Shown one piece after another: positions 15,561 to 22,684 of a DNA stretch of 22,894 nt (position 1 is the stretch's first letter; the number at the start of each line of letters is the position of its first letter). The DNA comes from DTDX01 sp964608455. GTDB lineage: Archaea > Thermoproteota > Bathyarchaeia > 40CM-2-53-6 > DTDX01. Location of the stretch: contig CAZSNM010000017.1 in NCBI GenBank assembly GCA_964608455.1, forward strand, positions 1 through 22,894. Direction: 5' to 3'. The notes below the pieces were generated by a model, which was given only the letters and a program-made list of their open reading frames with translations, searched no databases and was not told the DNA's origin. Position numbers and translations under genes: made by a program.

Positions 15561-16430
15561 TTAAAAAATGAATGGTATCGCAATTTCCTCCCCTTCTTTA
15601 ATTTTAGTTTCACCTGGTTTAACAGGAATAAGTTTTAAAAATTTATCATTAAAGTATACGCTTAATCCCTTATATTTTTCTTTATTAATCAAAAGAGTTT
15701 TTTTCTCGAAGTTAAAATGAATATATCCTTCCTCAATATAATCTATAACTGCTTTAAAAGAATTAAAGGTTAATTCTGAAGTTTGATTTTTAAGCAAACC
15801 ATTTAAAAAATTGAGGGTTTTTAAAGTTATTAATGCACCATGACCATAATGAAGAAAACCGCCTTCCAAGCAACCTTCAAAAGCTTTAATTGAAAAGGAA
15901 GAATTAAAAAAAGAGTTTTTAGTATATTGATTGCTTAAAAGAATATATTTTTTGTTAACTTCTTCAACCTTAAAAAAGTTGTTAAAATTTTCGTTAATTT
16001 TCATTTTAGCAAGCAAAGGCGAAATATTTAATTTATAGCCACCTCTCGCTCTTAAAGGATCTTTAATAGGTCTAACTTCAACATGAAGATGATGATCAGT
16101 CCAAAAATTGAAAAAGGGACTCCAAATAACTTCTCCTATAAAATCTCCTGGATAAATTTTATCTCCAATTTTTAATTTTGGTTTAACATGAAGTATCTTA
16201 ACGCATGTTTCTTCATCAACCTTAATTATTATAACATAATCTTCTTTAAGAGCTTTAATTAAAAATGTTTCTCCTTCAATTGGGCTTAAAGCTTCCCTGC
16301 AACCTCTAGGTGGATAAATATCAATAGCAGATAATTTTTTATGACCATAATATGGGCTGTTAGTAAAGGAGAAAAAATTATCTTTATTAACGTAAATTTT
16401 TACTCCATTAGATTCAGCAATTTGAATCAA
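15561..16430 (-). CDS. LytM/M23-like beta-fold protein with incomplete zinc site
   Basis: Residues about 25-125 look like a lysostaphin/M23 peptidase domain: AIDIYPPRG holds Asp37, His81 lies in LHVKPKLKIGDKIYPGDFIG, and the HxH motif is HLHVEV (His114, His116). In active M23 enzymes the first ligand is His three residues before Asp+1 (HxxxD). Here that position is Ser, and the nearest His is His30, seven residues before Asp37. The zinc site is therefore altered or lost. The remaining 165 residues are unassigned. No signal peptide is present, so a cytoplasmic, non-wall role is likely. The start is TTG at 16430 with GGAGC about nine bases upstream. It is divergent from the tRNA thiolase gene. 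Confidence 0.6.
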   Translation of the reverse strand: MIQIAESNGVKIYVNKDNFFSFTNSPYYGHKKLSAIDIYPPRGCREALSPIEGETFLIKALKEDYVIIIKVDEETCVKILHVKPKLKIGDKIYPGDFIGEVIWSPFFNFWTDHHLHVEVRPIKDPLRARGGYKLNISPLLAKMKINENFNNFFKVEEVNKKYILLSNQYTKNSFFNSSFSIKAFEGCLEGGFLHYGHGALITLKTLNFLNGLLKNQTSELTFNSFKAVIDYIEEGYIHFNFEKKTLLINKEKYKGLSVYFNDKFLKLIPVKPGETKIKEGEEIAIPFIF

Positions 16431-16462
16431 AATTACAAGCTCCTTTTAAATGAATAAAATTT

Positions 16463-16480
16463 ATTTTATTCGAATAAAAT
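16463..16480. promoter_or_regulatory. 18-base perfect palindrome in a divergent promoter, possible operator
   Basis: ATTTTATTCGAATAAAAT is a perfect palindrome between the M23-like and tRNA-thiolase genes. In addition GAATAAAATTT is repeated directly at 16452-16462 and 16472-16482. It lies 33 bases from one start and about 28 from the other, in the zone of both promoters. AT-rich DNA yields chance palindromes, so confidence is limited. Confidence 0.35.
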
Positions 16481-16507
16481 TTAAATTTTTAAAAGAGATG
16501 AAAGCTT

Positions 16508-17428
16508 ATGCGTTTATGCTACGCATGCTCAAAAGAACCTGCAGAAATATTTATAGATTACTCTAAAAGATGGCTTTGCATAAACTGCTTTTTAAATTAT
16601 TATGAAAGAAAAGTTAAAAGAACTATTGAAGCTTATAGAATGATTAAACCTAATGAAAAAATTGGAGTGGCAGTTTCAGGAGGAAAAGATAGTACAACGC
16701 TTCTTTATGTGCTTAAAAAGCTTTATCCATCATTAAATTTAACAGCAATCCATTTAAATTTAGGCGTTAAAGAATATTCGGATCATTGCAATGAAGTTCT
16801 AAGAAGCTTTATTAAAAAGCTTAATGTTCCACTAATAGAGTTTAATTTAATTAAGCAGCTTGGCTTTTCAATTCATAATTTTGAAAAAACAAGACATGGA
16901 AGAAAAATATGCTCTATTTGCGGAACAATAAAACGTTATTTGCTAAATAAAATTGCTTATGAAAATAAACTGGATAAATTAGCTACAGGACATAACCTTG
17001 ATGATATAGTTGAGGTTATTTTTAATTGTTATGTTCAGGGAGATATTGTTCAATTGGCTAGAGTTAACCCTGTGCTTTCAGGAAATCATCCAAAACTTGT
17101 TGCTAGAATAAAACCTTTATGCATGATGACTGAAATAGAAAATTTGCTTTATGCTTCTTATGCTGAGCTTCCCTTTAGAAGTTTATCATGTCCATTATCA
17201 AAAGGGAATAGAAGCCTTAAAAATAAAAAATTTATTAATACAATCATATTGAGGGAAATGCCAACCTTTAAGCATATGCTTTTTAAATCATATGTTAAAA
17301 GAATAGCACCTTACATTAATCCTCCATTAGAAAAAATTTTTGAATGCGAAATTTGCGGCATGCCAACCTCAAAAAATACATGCGCATTTTGCAGATTAAT
17401 AAAAATAATTAAACCATTAACACAATAA
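16508..17428 (+). CDS. tRNA thiolation enzyme, TtuA/Ncs6/TtcA family
   Basis: The 306-residue PP-loop enzyme adenylates a tRNA base and replaces oxygen with sulfur. An N-terminal zinc finger (Cys4/Cys7 and Cys24/Cys27) is followed by the ATP pyrophosphatase loop SGGKDS at 57-62. The [4Fe-4S] ligands are Cys135, Cys138 (CSICG) and Cys228 (LSCPL). GHNLDDIVEVIF is the family GHNLDD motif, and a C-terminal finger is CEICG with CAFC. This layout with two zinc fingers fits TtuA/NcsA (U54 or U34 2-thiouridine) better than TtcA (C32); the exact position cannot be told. It starts with ATG at 16508; the divergent palindrome promoter lies upstream. Confidence 0.88.
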   Translation: MRLCYACSKEPAEIFIDYSKRWLCINCFLNYYERKVKRTIEAYRMIKPNEKIGVAVSGGKDSTTLLYVLKKLYPSLNLTAIHLNLGVKEYSDHCNEVLRSFIKKLNVPLIEFNLIKQLGFSIHNFEKTRHGRKICSICGTIKRYLLNKIAYENKLDKLATGHNLDDIVEVIFNCYVQGDIVQLARVNPVLSGNHPKLVARIKPLCMMTEIENLLYASYAELPFRSLSCPLSKGNRSLKNKKFINTIILREMPTFKHMLFKSYVKRIAPYINPPLEKIFECEICGMPTSKNTCAFCRLIKIIKPLTQ

Positions 17429-17503
17429 ATGTGTCAAACAAAAATAAATAATTTAAAATCTGCTTTTAAATGTAAATTTTAATCAGAAAAATTAAGTAAA
17501 AAT

Positions 17504-18343
17504 TTATAAATCAAAATTTTCAGGAAGCTTATAAAACTTTAATTTTCCTGATTGCCAATCGCGTAAAATAAGTCTTGAAGCTTCATCAATATTTAATTCT
17601 CCACCCTTAAGTAAAAAACCTCTTTTAGCAGCTAAAAGCTTTAAAACTTCATAGGCATCATCAGCTTTAATTTTATAAGTTTTTTGTAAAAGATTTGGCA
17701 TTAACCTTAATATTTCATTTAAAAGCTTTAATGCTGGTGTTAAAGGATTTTTAAGTTTTTCAGGTGAAATAAAACCTTTAAGAGCAAGCTCAGTAAGGTT
17801 AATTTTTCTTAATGGAAGTATACCTGGTGTATCAAAAATAAAAAAATTTTCATCAATTTTTACAAGCTTTTCTCCTTTAGTGAATCCAGGTATAGGCGAG
17901 GTTTCAGCAACATACCGTCCTTTAAGGCCATTTATTAATGTTGATTTACCAACATTTGGATAGCCCACAATAGCTAATACTATAGGTTTCTCCTCAACTA
18001 AGCTTCTAATTTCTCTTTTTAATTTTTCTATATCTTTTTTATTTTTAGCATTAATTGCAGTAACAATATAACCGAAAGATTTAAGGTATTCAACCCATTT
18101 TTTAGCAATGTTTTTTGGAACAAGATCAGTTTTATTTAAAACCAAAAGAAATTTTTTATTAAGGTTTTTAATTAAACTTTCTAAATCTAAACTTCTTGTA
18201 GCTAAAGGATCTCGAGCATCTAAAACTTCAAGCACAATATTTGCTTTTTCCAATACCTTTTTAACTCTAAACCAGGCATTTTTACCTTTGCTTTTAAATT
18301 TAAACTTCATAGTTAAACCTATTTTCATTAAAACCAATATCAT
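17504..18343 (-). CDS. Circularly permuted GTPase of the YlqF/RbgA (MMR1-HSR1) family
   Basis: The G motifs appear in the permuted order: DARDPLATRS near the N-terminus, NKTD (G4), then GYPNVGKST (G1), PIPGFTKG (switch I), and DTPG (G3). A helical C-terminal domain follows (DDAYEVLKLLAAKRGFL, ILRDWQSGKL). Relatives work in assembly of the large ribosomal subunit; archaeal members are mostly untested. Three ATGs lie at the start: 18343, 18328 and 18310. The last gives MKFKFKSKGK, has GGTTTA upstream and looks most natural, so the first 11 residues may not be made. It converges with the thiolase gene. Confidence 0.88.
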   Translation of the reverse strand: MILVLMKIGLTMKFKFKSKGKNAWFRVKKVLEKANIVLEVLDARDPLATRSLDLESLIKNLNKKFLLVLNKTDLVPKNIAKKWVEYLKSFGYIVTAINAKNKKDIEKLKREIRSLVEEKPIVLAIVGYPNVGKSTLINGLKGRYVAETSPIPGFTKGEKLVKIDENFFIFDTPGILPLRKINLTELALKGFISPEKLKNPLTPALKLLNEILRLMPNLLQKTYKIKADDAYEVLKLLAAKRGFLLKGGELNIDEASRLILRDWQSGKLKFYKLPENFDL

Positions 18344-18542
18344 TTATTAATTTTAAAGCTTTTAAATAGAATTCAAAAAAAGCCTAATAGCTTAAAAAAT
18401 AGATTTAAAGTGAATAATGTGAAATTATATAGAAACTGAAATTTTTATGTAAAAATATTGTAACAAGTAAACATAAGCAATAAACAAAAACAAATAAATA
18501 ACAAAAATTAAATAGGTTAAAAAAAATAATTTAATAAATGAG

Positions 18543-19040
18543 GTGAAATTGAATTTTTCAAGTAAATATTATGCTTGCCTTGCAATAATCGAGGATGAAA
18601 CAAGTAAACTTTATGAAAAACTTGTGGATCAATGCGAAAATGAAGCAGTTAAACTTTTATTATTTAACATTCTTTACGAAACGAGAAAACATAAAGAGCT
18701 TTTATTTCAAATTGCAAATTTAAAAAAGGAATTTCAATTACCTACTATTGAAGAATGCGAAAAAGAGGCAGGTTACCTAATTAAAGAATGCTTAAAAAAT
18801 ATTCAAATTTTGAAAATGCAAATTGAACAAAAACATTCAATTTTAAATATTCTTAAAAAACTTATTGAATTTGAAAATTCAATAAGCGAGGAATATTTAA
18901 TTATGCTTCATGGAGCAGCCTTAAAAAATTTAGAAGAGAGATTACATATAAAAGAAATTGTTAAATACATTGCTGAAGATGAAAAAAGACATATAAATTT
19001 GCTTGAGCTTTCATGCAAATTATTAAATAAAAAGCTTTAA
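18543..19040 (+). CDS. Ferritin-like (rubrerythrin-type) helical protein
   Basis: The 165-residue all-helical protein has a repeated helix pattern with carboxylate/His motifs: AIIEDETSKLYE (helix 1), YETRKHKELL (helix 2), EFENSISEEY (helix 3) and AEDEKRHINLLEL (helix 4). Helices 1, 2, 3 and 4 could bind a di-iron centre, as in rubrerythrins. Helix 4 has the usual ExxH; helix 2 has E-x-x-x-H, a spacing I also associate with archaeal relatives. No rubredoxin domain is present. A role in oxidant handling or iron storage is inferred. The start is either GTG 18543 or TTG 18549; GAGGTGA at 18540-18546 overlaps the first and is very close to the second. Confidence 0.7.
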   Translation: MKLNFSSKYYACLAIIEDETSKLYEKLVDQCENEAVKLLLFNILYETRKHKELLFQIANLKKEFQLPTIEECEKEAGYLIKECLKNIQILKMQIEQKHSILNILKKLIEFENSISEEYLIMLHGAALKNLEERLHIKEIVKYIAEDEKRHINLLELSCKLLNKKL

Positions 19041-19079
19041 TTAAATTCCTTTTCTTTCAAAATAAGGTTAATAGAAAAT

Positions 19080-19427
19080 TTATTTGATAAGCTTTTTAGC
19101 GTTTTCTATGTAATCTATAAAGCTCCATCCTTCAACATCTTTAAATTTTAAATTTAGCTTTATATAAAAGCGTTTAATTATAATTTTAAGGAGGATTTCA
19201 GCTCCTGAACCAAACATATTTTTTAAGGCTTCCATAAACTCCTTTAGCTTATTAGGGATTTCATTCTGCTTAATTGAAAAACGATTTTCTAAATGCCAAT
19301 ATATTGCTTGACGAATAGAATCGCCTAAAGCCAAAAAACCTTCATCAACTGCCTCCAATAAAGCTTGATGAAAATCATCCCTGTTAATTGCTTCCCCCCC
19401 CGACGAGTTAAAACATTTATTCCTCAA
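19080..19427 (-). CDS. Small helical protein paired with the KaiC-like ATPase
   Basis: The 115-residue protein has the helical pattern ALLEAVDEGFLALGDSIRQA followed by IYWHLENRFSIKQNEIPNKL, seen in small archaeal proteins next to KaiC-type or sensory genes. I know no function for it. It begins with TTG at 19427, 18 bases after the kaiC-like gene stops, with GGGGA about ten bases upstream, so the two are probably cotranscribed. Its codons 10-12 contain an eight-base G run (C run on the plus strand, 19394-19401). The N-terminal 14 residues before DDFHQALLEA look unlike the rest and may reflect an indel in that run. Confidence 0.6.
   Translation of the reverse strand: MRNKCFNSSGGEAINRDDFHQALLEAVDEGFLALGDSIRQAIYWHLENRFSIKQNEIPNKLKEFMEALKNMFGSGAEILLKIIIKRFYIKLNLKFKDVEGWSFIDYIENAKKLIK
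19394..19401. repeat. C8 homopolymer near the 5' end of the kaiC-partner gene
   Basis: Eight consecutive C bases stand out in an AT-rich region. They lie within codons 9-12 of the minus-strand gene, where gain or loss of one base would switch its frame. It is a candidate slippage site or a sequencing error. Confidence 0.7.
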
Positions 19428-19445
19428 CCTTTTCCATCCCCTTAA

Positions 19446-20882
19446 TCATATTATCGGCGTAAGCTTAGGTAAAGGATAACCTTTTGAAACATCCATTTCA
19501 ACCGCATATAAGCCTGTTCTAGGCTTAACGCCATAAAACAGTAAACAGCCATGCTCTCTAGTCAGCTTTAGATGAGTTGTAACTATTGAGCTTAGCTTTC
19601 TTCCTAACTTATAGGAATTACCTTTCATCAGAATGAGACTAAGGGCCTTATTCTTTCGGACTCTTATAACTTCTCGCCCAATAATCTTTTCACAAGTAGA
19701 TTCATCATAATAGCTTGTTAAGGTGTCAACACCAGCAATACTCATGATGGGTTGACCTGTTTTCTGCATTAAATCCTCTTCAGTTTCAATGTATTTTAGA
19801 TAGTCTTCCCATGGATCCTTCATATCGAAAAATACAATGTAAGGTTTATCCTCATACTTCCCCCAGCCTCGAGATGTGCAAACCCTTAGAAAACTGTTAA
19901 TCTCCTCATTTGTTAACCCATAACTTAAACCTACTTGCCTAAGTTTCTCAGCATCAACCCCAATCGTAGGTATAATCAACACAGCCCGTTGATTAGCAAT
20001 AAAGTTCACCGCCGTAGGAGCAGCAATTAAATGATATTCACTCATAGAAACTTCACTTGCTATCTCGAAAAGAACCGTATCACCCTTAGAAAATCCACCG
20101 TTAAAAATCGCATCTAAATCTTCTACACCAGTTGAGTATTTATCCAGCTTATCAGGTATCGACTGGAATCGACTGGGCTTCTCAATGGGCTTAGGCTTAA
20201 AAGGCGGAAAGACTTTAAATCCCCTCTTCAACGTGAAGGTGAGCTTCCGCTCCTTAAGTTCTACTCCCCTTAACTTCAGTATTTCAATATCCCTAAAGAG
20301 GCGCCCTCTCAGCTCGCGAGCATTAAGCCTTATTAAGCCGTCAGCCACAAATTCTTCTACGCCTAAGCCTATTTTGGATTCTCCTATAGGAATTTCCTCT
20401 ATCATAATGGTTGTGCAATTCATTCCCCTAACTATTCTACTTAAAACCGTGTGAACAATTATTCTAACGTCTATAGGTTCTTTAAAGGCTTGAGCCATCG
20501 CTGAAAAGCTATCTATAACAAGTCTTTTAGCCTTTAAAGCTTTAACTTCAGCCAAAATAGATTCTAAAATTAAGGAGATGCCTTCCTCCTTTATGGCTGT
20601 AAAATCTAAAATTTTAATTTTACCTTCACTTTCAAGCCTAGTTAAATCAACATTTAAATGCCTAGAAAAATTATTTATAAGCGTATTTTTAGCTTCAGAA
20701 AAACTTACATATACACCTGGCTCATTTAGCTCAGCACCTTTAACCAAAAACTGCATAGAAAAAACAGTTTTACCTGTACCAGGTTCACCAGCCAGCAGGA
20801 TTAAGCTATCTTTAGGGAAACCACCTTCAACAGCCTCATCCAAACCATCAATTCCAGATTTAACCCTATCAACCAAACCCAA
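19446..20882 (-). CDS. KaiC-like two-domain RecA-fold ATPase
   Basis: The 478-residue protein has an N-terminal KaiC domain: VKSGIDGLDEAVEGGFP, Walker A GEPGTGKT at 32-39, Walker B LVIDS with Asp124, and SFSEAKNTL where KaiC has its catalytic Glu pair (only Glu63 here). The C-terminal half restarts with a KaiC-like TGVEDLDAIFNGGFSKGD, but the Walker A position reads EIASEVSMSEYHL, so that domain cannot bind ATP in the normal way. Such proteins appear in archaeal signalling and gas-vesicle (GvpD-like) contexts; circadian function is not implied. It starts with TTG at 20882 after AGAGGT. A small helical partner gene follows. Its base composition is visibly less AT-biased than its neighbours. 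Confidence 0.85.
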   Translation of the reverse strand: MGLVDRVKSGIDGLDEAVEGGFPKDSLILLAGEPGTGKTVFSMQFLVKGAELNEPGVYVSFSEAKNTLINNFSRHLNVDLTRLESEGKIKILDFTAIKEEGISLILESILAEVKALKAKRLVIDSFSAMAQAFKEPIDVRIIVHTVLSRIVRGMNCTTIMIEEIPIGESKIGLGVEEFVADGLIRLNARELRGRLFRDIEILKLRGVELKERKLTFTLKRGFKVFPPFKPKPIEKPSRFQSIPDKLDKYSTGVEDLDAIFNGGFSKGDTVLFEIASEVSMSEYHLIAAPTAVNFIANQRAVLIIPTIGVDAEKLRQVGLSYGLTNEEINSFLRVCTSRGWGKYEDKPYIVFFDMKDPWEDYLKYIETEEDLMQKTGQPIMSIAGVDTLTSYYDESTCEKIIGREVIRVRKNKALSLILMKGNSYKLGRKLSSIVTTHLKLTREHGCLLFYGVKPRTGLYAVEMDVSKGYPLPKLTPII

Positions 20883-20950
20883 AAACCTCTTTTAAATCCA
20901 CTTAAAACCTAAAAATAAATTTATCACCTTAAAAATTAAAATTTTTCATT

Positions 20951-20969
20951 CTTATAATATATATATAGT
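20951..20969 (-). promoter_or_regulatory. TATA-rich promoter of the KaiC-like gene
   Basis: An alternating TA stretch (ACTATATATATATTATAAG on the minus strand) lies about 70-85 bases upstream of the TTG start at 20882. A start of transcription near 20930 would give a leader of about 50 bases. No other obvious box is closer. Confidence 0.45.
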
Positions 20970-21095
20970 AGAAGTTTTTATCGTAATTTATTAATTTAAG
21001 GTTTAAGGCTTAAATAATGTTATGTTTTAAGGATTAAACTATATTGATGGGAAATAAAAATATTATTATTTTGTATATAGTTCAAATATGAGTTT

Positions 21096-21118
21096 GGGGC
21101 AGATGAGAGAGATGCCCC
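21096..21118. repeat. GC-rich hairpin in the intergenic region
   Basis: GGGGCA (21096-21101) pairs with TGCCCC (21113-21118) around an 11-base purine-rich loop. It stands out in AT-rich DNA between the kaiC-like promoter and the DUF1648 relic. It could be a terminator-like stem for transcripts of the minus strand or part of a small RNA. No matching ORF is seen. Confidence 0.5.
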
Positions 21119-21131
21119 CACTCTAATTTTA

Positions 21132-21240
21132 TTAAGATAGCTTGAAAACCATAATTTCCTCTGGCATTTGAGAATAAAAATAAATGCCAATAATGAAAGA
21201 AAACAAAATTATCCCTAAAATTGTTACTTCGCTTATTCAT
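21132..21240 (-). pseudogene. Relic of a DUF1648 (SdpI-type) membrane protein N-terminus
   Basis: The minus strand reads SEVTILGIILFSFIIGIYFY then SQMPEEIMVF before TAA at 21134-21132. This is close to the start of DUF1648 proteins (one membrane helix, then YPQMPEKIASHWN). The rest of the domain, including its His-Trp/Phe-Asn motif, is missing. The frame opens right after a TGA that overlaps ATG 21240-21238; this ATG has GAGG 8 bases upstream but is in another frame. A one-base change near the start plus a truncation explain this. It is a broken gene, or less likely a tiny membrane peptide. Confidence 0.5.
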
Positions 21241-21590
21241 AATTAAAACCTCTTCATGTTTTTATTTCATGCTTATGATGATCTCCTTTTTCTAAATATA
21301 TTGAATTCATCGCAAAACTATATTGAGTCTTTTTCTCTAAATCTTAAGGATTAAAGATCCAGTTCTATCATGAATCATTATGGTAAAAGGTTCCAGAGTT
21401 AGGATTTTTCACCTTTCACTAAGCAATTATTTTATCCTTGAAGTTTTATCAAGGCTTTATTCATGTTTACTTTAGGCTTGCTTTTAGACAATAAGACTTT
21501 TAAAAGGCTTTAGCTTAAATAAACCCCTTGCTATAAGCTTAAGGAAACTTTTTAAGCAAATTCTTTAATCATAAGGATTTGGTGGAAAAA
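21241..21590. other. Intergenic region, no gene seen
   Basis: About 350 bases with short ORFs only. A box-C-like ATGATGA occurs near 21276, but no partner D box lies within a sensible distance. An AT-rich region and GGTGG (21581-21585) just before 21591 provide the ribosome binding site for the next small ORF. Confidence 0.5.
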
Positions 21591-21686
21591 TTGGAAAAAG
21601 TCTTTATTGGCAGAATAAGGATTAAGCGTGCTGGTAGAATTGGCAGGATTAAGGTGCTTTACATTGGCCGTGAGGTTAAGGCTTGA
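21591..21686 (+). CDS. 31-codon basic ORF, AbrB-like N-terminal strand
   Basis: A TTG at 21591 has GGTGG five bases before its first codon, and the frame runs to TGA at 21684. The peptide (VFIGRIRIKRAGRIGRIKVL, then YIGREVKA) resembles the first beta hairpin of archaeal SpoVT/AbrB-type proteins (KVxVKxSGRxxxIYIPKEV), but it ends before the swapped-hairpin fold would be complete. It overlaps the retropepsin-like gene in another frame, so it could be a translational lead gene, a truncated antitoxin-like protein, or a piece frameshifted from something longer. Confidence 0.4.
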   Translation: MEKVFIGRIRIKRAGRIGRIKVLYIGREVKA

Positions 21687-22071
21687 GATTGTTGTGGGCG
21701 AAAGAAAAGTTGAGGAGGTGGCTTTACTTAACAGCGGATATGAGGCTCCTTCAGCTCAACTTTTAATACCTATAGCTACAGCTAAAAAATTAGGCTTATG
21801 GCCTCCAGAGAAATCTATTGAAGTTGAATTTGAAACAGCTGGAGGAATTCTTAAAGCTTGGCTTCTCCCTAAAGTTGGTAAAGTTAAAGTATTAGCTGTC
21901 GATGCAAGGTCAAAGGATGTGGATGTAGACATAGTCATATCACCATTGGCAGATGAACCATTAATAAGCGATGCACTGGCAGAAGATCTTGAAATAGCGG
22001 TTGAATCCTTTGGTCGTGGCCTATGGCGATTCAGGTGGGAGCCATACTCAAAGATTAGGAAAGGACCTTAG
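21664..22071 (+). CDS. Retropepsin-like (clan AA type) protein with NSG in place of DSG/DTG
   Basis: The open frame begins at GTG 21628, but TTG 21664 has AAGGTG seven bases upstream and gives a more natural N-terminus (135 residues); GTG 21670 is also possible. A beta-rich segment leads to ALLNSGYEAPSAQLLIPI then ATAKKLGL, the layout of the retroviral-type aspartyl protease motif (LxDTG/DSG ... A..LGL). It is followed by FETAGGILKAWLLP, DIVISPLADEPLISDALAEDL and GLWRFRWEP, a pattern I recall from an archaeal family. The catalytic Asp is replaced by Asn (residue 35 counted from GTG 21628), so protease activity is doubtful. Its GC content exceeds most neighbours. It ends facing the rnpB terminator. 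Confidence 0.6.
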   Translation: MAVRLRLEIVVGERKVEEVALLNSGYEAPSAQLLIPIATAKKLGLWPPEKSIEVEFETAGGILKAWLLPKVGKVKVLAVDARSKDVDVDIVISPLADEPLISDALAEDLEIAVESFGRGLWRFRWEPYSKIRKGP

Positions 22072-22224
22072 CTCAATATATTCTAATACATACAGAGATT
22101 GACATATTTATACTAAAAATAGCAAGAAAAATTTATTTCTCCCATTATAAACAATTATGCGAAAGCAAATGTTTGCATACCTTTCCTAAAATCTAAAGCT
22201 TAAAGTGTGATTTTCATTAAGGAT

Positions 22225-22250
22225 CAAAAAATAATAAGAATAAAAGTAAT
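22225..22250 (-). terminator. T-rich terminator region of rnpB
   Basis: Beyond the 3' end of the RNase P RNA the minus strand reads TTTTAAT and then a T-rich tract ending in ATTATTTTTTGATCC, the usual kind of archaeal terminator. No stem is needed. Confidence 0.45.
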
Positions 22251-22268
22251 GTTATTAGCAGTATTAAA

Positions 22269-22603
22269 AGGGTTGGCGTGCCGGCCGTAACCCACCTTCT
22301 GTTTTAAGCGGCATTTATCTAATCGGGATACCCGCGCCTCACGCGGACCTCATGGGCGCCTATTTTCCCTTTCACAGCGCAGCCGAGCCGTTTCATCCTT
22401 AAACCATTCATTGCTCAGCGTTTCCGCATCATTGCTTATAATGGTTTAAGGTTTCGTTTCTGTTCTCGGCTTTAGGGCTCTCGCCCTAGCTCTCGCGAGC
22501 TTGCGCTTCCGCGGTGTGGGTGGAGTTTCCTCAAGCTTCACACTTAACTCTGAGAAAAGAGCAAGTGTGAAGCTTGAAAGCCGCTCACCGGCTCGCCAAC
22601 CCT
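22269..22603 (-). ncRNA. rnpB: RNase P RNA (archaeal type)
   Basis: This is the catalytic RNA that trims tRNA 5' leaders. The ends pair as helix P1: AGGGTTGGCG at the 5' end with CGCCAACCCT at the 3' end. A 14-base-pair hairpin (CAAGCTTCACACTT with AAGTGTGAAGCTTG) is P3. It is followed by GAGGAAACTCCACCC (conserved region CR-I), ACAGAAACGAAACC (central conserved regions), and near the 3' end AACAGAAGGTGGGTTACGGC (CR-V). About 335 bases is a normal length. The RNA is far richer in GC than nearby genes. It lies about 80 bases downstream of, and in line with, 23S rRNA. End positions are read from P1 and may be off by a few bases. Confidence 0.92.
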
Positions 22604-22620
22604 AAATTAAAAATTTAGGG
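22600..22620. repeat. 21-base inverted repeat at the 5' edge of rnpB
   Basis: CCCTAAATT, AAA, AATTTAGGG form a perfect nine-base-pair hairpin whose one arm overlaps the first bases of RNase P helix P1. In a joint 23S-rnpB transcript the hairpin and P1 could not both form fully, so it may be a processing or folding signal. Confidence 0.55.
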
Positions 22621-22624
22621 GAAA

Positions 22625-22667
22625 GAAATTTAAAGGTTTCGTTAGCCGCGCATAACCTCTAAATTTC
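22625..22667. repeat. Long hairpin in the 23S-rnpB spacer
   Basis: GAAATTTAAAGGTT (22625-22638) pairs with AACCTCTAAATTTC (22654-22667), 13 of 14 positions, around a 15-base GC-rich loop. It lies just after the expected 3' end of 23S rRNA. It may be part of rRNA 3' processing or a boundary between the two RNAs. Confidence 0.6.
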
Positions 22668-22684
22668 GCTCGAATATAGGTTCC

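Noticed and set aside
21270..21330. Possible C/D box small RNA (ATGATGA near 21276)
   Set aside because: No CTGA D box at a workable distance and no terminal stem.
22155..22182. GCAAATGTTTGC inverted repeat as terminator or operator
   Set aside because: Only five base pairs with a two-base loop and no T tract; not distinct from background.
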